The notes under the pieces are model-generated. The model made no database searches and was not told where the DNA came from. It saw nothing but the letters and a program-made list of their open reading frames with translations. Below are positions 61,401 through 64,000 of a stretch of DNA of 64,000 nucleotides, piece by piece. Source of the stretch: Congeria kusceri (lineage: Eukaryota > Mollusca > Bivalvia > Myida > Dreissenidae); contig CM051029.1 of NCBI GenBank assembly GCA_027627225.1, positions 25,862,851 through 25,926,850 on the forward strand, read 5' to 3'. Each line of letters opens with the position of its first letter. The first letter of the stretch is position 1. A program made the position numbers and the translations under genes.

Positions 61401-63526
61401 AATGTACCATATCCAGAACTACAGATTGCTTCAGCAAAAATATAAATTAAACTTCTGTATTTACGGTCAGCTCTGCCTTTCCATCGGCTATTTGAACACA
61501 AGTTGTATCGAGCACGGTGACAGTGTTTGGAGTGCTAAAGGAAGTATTGTCGTTGCTGAGTGAAATATTGTACTAAAATGAAATAAATAAATAAATAAAC
61601 AGCACAGTGGAGCTAATGTAATCATCAACTAAACATATACCAACAAACGAACTACAAATCCCAGGATTCTTCCGACGCTTATAATTCTGTTTATTTTTCT
61701 AATGTCAAATATTACCAACACATACATATTTAAACTGCATAGTATACTGAGCATACTAACTGTGTCTATCTTAAGCAACAGCTTCTTGTGGACTCTTACG
61801 CCGCTACACATAATAATCTAATGTTTATTAATAATGTTAACTGAACATTATTCTTGTCTTATTTGACTCGGTAAAAACAACATAAAATATATAATCAACA
61901 AGTTCATATCCATCTAGCATCAAAAATCAAGTTGAGTCCTATGTATTACCGACTCCGCGATGACCGGATTGTCATCGACCTGTCTCTTCTTCCTGCTCTG
62001 TACTGAGGTCGGACAGTAGGCGTCAAAGTTGTTAGGACAGTTGGCGGGTACTGTTGTAACCACGGATTCGGTCGCTGTTCCATCACTATGGTACTAAAGT
62101 AAAATAATATAGGTTTATAAACACGCTTGAACAACAATCCAAATACGTGACAGCTTTGGTATATGTTTTCAATCAGTATCGAATTTAAGCCCAATTGTGT
62201 TATTGTAATGGGTACTTAATTTAAAGTAAATAGTTTCAAACTTACGAATTTGCTGTTATTATAGGAAGACAACAATTAAATATCGAATATTAAATTACAT
62301 TCTTAATGCCACAACGAAATGTAAAACGTCTATAAACATTATACTTACAATGGCATCATATAGAAATAACATGTCTTAATGTTAAAAGTCTCACAAGACG
62401 CTTTAGTAATGTGTTTCTGTTTTCAGTGGATAAATGAGATAATATCGACACTATTTATTAAGATCTATAAGAACGTCAGTATAATCATCATCATCATCGT
62501 CGTCATCATCATCATCATCATCATCATCAGAATCAGAATCATCATAATCAGAAGCAGCAGCAGCAGCAGCAGCCGCTGATTCAGCGGCAACGACAACATC
62601 AATAATTACCTTTAATTAACTGAATCCTTATTAACACTGAATCATCAATTATCATAACAGATATTACTAATACCCTCGGGTATTAACCGACATCACACAA
62701 AAAATACCAAGATCAATAACAACACAAACCAAAAGGAACAACCAAATCAACCGTATTTACCTGTGTGAACAGTATTGAGCAAATGGTCGTGTTACCGCAG
62801 CCATGTTTTGTAGTAAACCGGATGTAGTGACACTTCTTGTCACGTGGGTTGCAGCTGCCGTTCCCGGTGACTTCGATAATGTCAGGGGCGTTACGCAGAT
62901 CCAGCTTGCAGTTGGACTCAGGGTCAAAGTGTTCGTTGCATATGCATGTTCCTATAGATAGGTAAACAAATATAGCTTCAAGACGTTAAACTTTGAATGC
63001 TTGTTGTTTGAGGTGCATTGGAGCTTATTTGCGCCTCGAATTTTACTGGCCATTATAGTGAGACTAAGATTGTTATATTTTCCAAAAAAGGATTTTCGTT
63101 TTTTAACATTTAACACATTTAACAAATAAAATACATTGTATTTCACTATATTGCTTACGCTTTTCGTTTTGATACTGTTCGTAACTGAGTTTTATTAACC
63201 GCTATCTATAATTTACTTATTAATTTGCACAATCAAATATATTGGACATCATCCATATCGCCTTAAGGGTTTATTTTGTTTATAATCTGAAACGCGTGCA
63301 AGAGGACAGCCGGGAATATTGTACATATTAAACAGGTATCTATTAACCAGTGTTTATGTTTACAGTTATTACTAACGGCTTACACATCGCTATATTTGCA
63401 TGCTTAAATACTTGTATTCAGACAAGTGAATGTTGTACAATAAATACCGTTTAAGCAAGTGCCGTTGTTGTTGCAAGCGTCTGGACACGATTCGGAAAGC
63501 ATCTGAGCTTTCTCGGGGTTCCTTTC
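53508..63526 (-). CDS. Gene C: VWDE-like membrane protein, 3' 11 exons (5' partial)
   Basis: Minus-strand exons: 63526-63448, 62951-62761, 62093-61950, 61572-61465, 61194-61090, 58048-57938, 56991-56878, 56404-56297, 55956-55833, 55230-55083, 53694-53508. All junctions are GT-AG and phases agree throughout; the sum is 1419 nt, 472 codons plus TAA. Order in the partial protein: EGF-like motif (1-40), VWDE tail domain (to about 90), furin-type R-K-K-R-Q at 124-128, Y-N-I-S-L-S-N-D segment (139-174), five cysteine modules (175-361), transmembrane helix (about 374-397), cytoplasmic tail (to 472). The vWD and N-terminal exons lie beyond 64000. The inverted paralogue at 0.2-14.7 kb is broken. Family assignment rests on remembered VWDE features. 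An extracellular adhesion or matrix role is inference. Confidence 0.9.
54546..54679 (+). pseudogene. Orphan antisense copy of the furin-site exon
   Basis: On the + strand it reads Y-K-I-D-G-T-A-T-E-S-V-V-T-T-V-P-A-N-C-P, then R-S-R-H-K-R-Q-V-V-D-N-P-V. It is nearly the full exon seen at 61950-62093. The acceptor is changed (AATCCATTAC instead of AATCCAGTAC). It lies inside the last intron of gene C, in the opposite orientation, without neighbouring exons. Confidence 0.85.
54703..54803 (+). pseudogene. Second, shorter orphan copy of the furin-site exon
   Basis: TAATCCAG is kept, then GCAACCGAATCCGTGGT, CCGGTCCACTGTTCCAACAA and CTTGACGCCTACTGC blocks of the same exon with indels that break the frame. 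Tandem to the copy at 54546. Confidence 0.75.
55083..55230 (-). CDS. Gene C exon: transmembrane helix
   Basis: Phase 1/2. An acidic juxtamembrane stretch (E-C-Q-E-Q-E-D-K-E-D-N) precedes a Gly/Ala-rich hydrophobic helix starting V-S-V-A-I-G-A-A-I-G-A-A and ending G-F-F-L-Y-K-H. The GxxxG-type spacing would suit helix packing. Confidence 0.88.
55331..55450. repeat. (GT)n / (GTGC)n microsatellite
   Basis: A GT run, then about ten GTGC tetranucleotides, then GT again, in the intron before the transmembrane exon of gene C. Confidence 0.95.
55833..55956 (-). CDS. Gene C exon: cysteine module 5
   Basis: 41 codons plus one base; N-G-H-C-F-I-G-G-E-C-Y-A-D-Q-A-V-N-P and C-R-F-C-D-V, ending E-W-Q-R-N-T-N-I-S. 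The + copy has the same exon with a stop. Confidence 0.87.
56297..56404 (-). CDS. Gene C exon: cysteine module 4
   Basis: 36 codons, phase 0/0; D-G-Y-C-L-I-D-N-T-C-Y-M-N-G-T and C-Q-H-C-H-V-N-R-T-N, ending E-W-T-L-A. N-G-T and N-R-T are possible glycosylation sites. No counterpart found in the + copy. Confidence 0.87.
56878..56991 (-). CDS. Gene C exon: cysteine module 3
   Basis: 38 codons, phase 0/0; T-D-A-C-S-V-D-G-Q-C-Y-L-D-G-E-N-K-T and C-L-Y-C-D-V, ending F-S-W-S-Q-R. No counterpart found in the + copy. Confidence 0.87.
57938..58048 (-). CDS. Gene C exon: cysteine module 2
   Basis: 37 codons, phase 0/0; S-G-Y-C-D-I-G-G-T-C-Y-P-A-G-N-I-S-T and H-T-W-S-Q-R. Separated from module 1 by a 3-kb intron filled with tandem repeats. 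Confidence 0.87.
58985..60360. repeat. Tandem array, about 10 units of 130-147 bp
   Basis: Each unit carries CCTTGACCCCACCCACCCCA, AGCGAGGTCTCAATATAAGG, ATGAAGTTTCATTAAAATAT and TTATTGAGCGGAAACCGTTT. Units diverge by 10-25 percent by eye. Lies in the gene C intron between modules 1 and 2. Confidence 0.88.
60361..60860. repeat. Tandem array, 3 units of about 168 bp
   Basis: Units start near 60368, 60538 and 60704 and share TTGCACTAAAT, GTCCCATAACTCT, TGCACACCTCCTCTGGGTAA and GTAGTTGTGTAGAAATAGAC. Directly continues the preceding array. Confidence 0.85.
60866..60955. repeat. GACGGACGG run with terminal palindrome
   Basis: A GACGGACGGACGGAAGG run, then ATGCTCCCC...GGGGAGCAT, a hairpin-forming end followed by A-rich sequence. 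It ends the composite repeat; a related run closes the repeat at 48605-48690. Confidence 0.7.
60965..61035 (-). repeat. Interspersed repeat R1, reverse fragment
   Basis: GCATTGGAAGGGTCAATG followed by AAAGCGGTAAAC resembles the reverse complement of the R1 core. Weakly conserved. Confidence 0.4.
61090..61194 (-). CDS. Gene C exon: cysteine module 1
   Basis: 35 codons, phase 0/0; Q-Y-C-L-I-D-N-V-C-Y-G-N-Y and C-H-T-C-D-P, ending F-S-W-T-L-K. Module pattern C-x-I-[DG]-[GN]-x-C-Y-x(8-12)-C-x(2,3)-C...W. Confidence 0.87.
61465..61572 (-). CDS. Gene C exon: YNISLSND segment
   Basis: 36 codons, phase 0/0; Y-N-I-S-L-S-N-D-N-T-S-F-S and V-T-V-L-D-T-T-C-V-Q. It precedes the first cysteine module in both copies. 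Confidence 0.87.
61950..62093 (-). CDS. Gene C exon: furin-site exon
   Basis: 48 codons, phase 0/0. Y-H-S-D-G-T-A-T-E-S-V-V-T-T-V-P-A-N-C, then S-R-K-K-R-Q-V-D-D. The basic cluster suggests processing in the secretory pathway. Orphan copies of this exon lie at 54.55 and 54.70 kb on the other strand. Confidence 0.88.
62475..62580. repeat. (ATC)n and (GCA)n microsatellite
   Basis: An ATCATC/GTC stretch followed by AGCAGCAGC, in a gene C intron. Confidence 0.9.
62761..62951 (-). CDS. Gene C exon: EGF second half and tail domain
   Basis: Acceptor TCTATAG, donor GTAAAT. Reads G-T-C-I-C-N-E-H-F-D-P-E-S-N-C, then I-I-E-V-T-G-N-G-S-C-N-P-R-D-K-K-C, matching the I-T-E-L-G-N-A-G-F-C segment of vertebrate VWDE (from memory). 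Confidence 0.88.
63448..63526 (-). CDS. Gene C exon: EGF-like first half
   Basis: Acceptor TTCTTTAG, donor GTATTT. Reads E-R-N-P-E-K-A-Q-M-L-S-E-S-C-P-D-A-C-N-N-N-G-style EGF start. The phase-1 end splits the EGF motif. Confidence 0.85.
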
Positions 63527-63701
63527 CTAAAGAAAATATGACACACAGCTCATATAAAAGTCTGAATATATGTCTGTAAATTGTTGTTTACTAATTAAAA
63601 TGTAAAATAAACTTGAAAAAAAAACAACATCATCGCTTTTGGTTTACACTGAGGTGTTCTGCCTCTTTCAGTAGGCCCAGCGAAAACCACTTTTGATCTT
63701 G

Positions 63702-63840
63702 GTGAATCCTTTATCTTTAGCAAGCCCTCTGGGCCAGTATGCACCTGAATCCTTTATCTTTAACAAGCCCTCTGGGCCAGTATGCACCTGAATCCTTTAT
63801 CTTTAACAAGCCCTCTGGGCCAGTATGGACCTGAACCCTT
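63702..63840. repeat. 43-bp tandem repeat, about 3 copies
   Basis: CTGAATCCTTTATCTTTAAC AAGCCCTCTGGGCCAGTATG CAC repeats with very few changes, in the intron upstream of the first visible gene C exon. Confidence 0.92.
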
Positions 63841-64000
63841 TCTTAGGCCTAAGACGTAAGTCTGTTATTTTTTCTAAGAATGCTGTTAATTTGAACTGTA
63901 CTTGATATTCACCAACTCTAATCGCAACATTATTCACTATGAACAATTGTAAACAACATAATCGACACTGATATCCAGCACATCTGTAAACGCGCATGTA

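Noticed and set aside
1..64000. CRISPR arrays, bacterial operons, tRNA or rRNA genes
   Set aside because: The direct repeats are minisatellites without unique spacers, the genes are spliced eukaryotic genes, and I found no tRNA or rRNA signature.

Overview
The window looks like nuclear DNA of an invertebrate animal, most likely a bivalve mollusc. It is AT-rich, its genes are split into small exons with GT-AG introns of 0.2 to 4 kb, and it is full of micro- and minisatellites, foldback elements and short DNA transposons. Nothing resembles bacterial, viral or organelle gene organisation. The species assignment is inference: the gene families recall bivalve secreted and shell-matrix-type proteins, and several repeats recall families common in bivalve genomes.

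Layout. (1) About 0.2-14.7 kb, + strand: a decayed copy of a multi-exon gene of the von Willebrand factor D and EGF domain (VWDE-like) type. It has at least eight in-frame stops, four frameshifts and several lost splice sites. A 2.6-kb element with terminal inverted repeats sits inside it. (2) 17.06-21.54 kb, - strand: gene A, four exons, 165 aa, secreted. (3) 22.66-37.8 kb: gene-poor DNA with a hAT-type MITE with an 8-bp target duplication, a pogo/Tigger-like MITE, a LINE relic and several satellites. (4) 37.85-45.75 kb, - strand: gene B, five exons, 320 aa, secreted and paralogous to A in its N-terminal half. (5) 45.8-53.5 kb: gene-poor DNA with a 27-copy 45-bp minisatellite. (6) 53.5-63.5 kb, - strand: gene C, the intact 3' part (11 exons, 472 codons plus stop) of a VWDE-like membrane protein. 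It is the inverted paralogue of the broken + copy. Its 5' exons lie beyond the right edge.

How the genes relate. Gene C encodes an EGF-like motif, a VWDE-tail domain, a furin-type RKKRQ site, five about 36-residue cysteine modules (one per exon), a Gly/Ala-rich transmembrane helix and a short tail. Genes A and B encode small secreted proteins sharing a [D/N]PEW motif and a GYRG motif. B adds a basic cleavage site, an NNCYNYATN motif and a GC-rich C-terminal domain; it recalls insoluble shell-matrix proteins, which is a from-memory resemblance to be checked. The two families alternate here (broken VWDE-like, A, B, VWDE-like), which may be an extracellular-matrix gene cluster.

The least expected signal is recurrent. 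In four genes or copies, the edge of an exon together with its splice site has been tandemly copied into the adjacent intron, leaving degenerate exon echoes (2.9, 4.6, 18.0-18.5 and 38.8-39.6 kb). Two orphan antisense copies of one gene C exon also lie in a gene C intron (54.55-54.80 kb).
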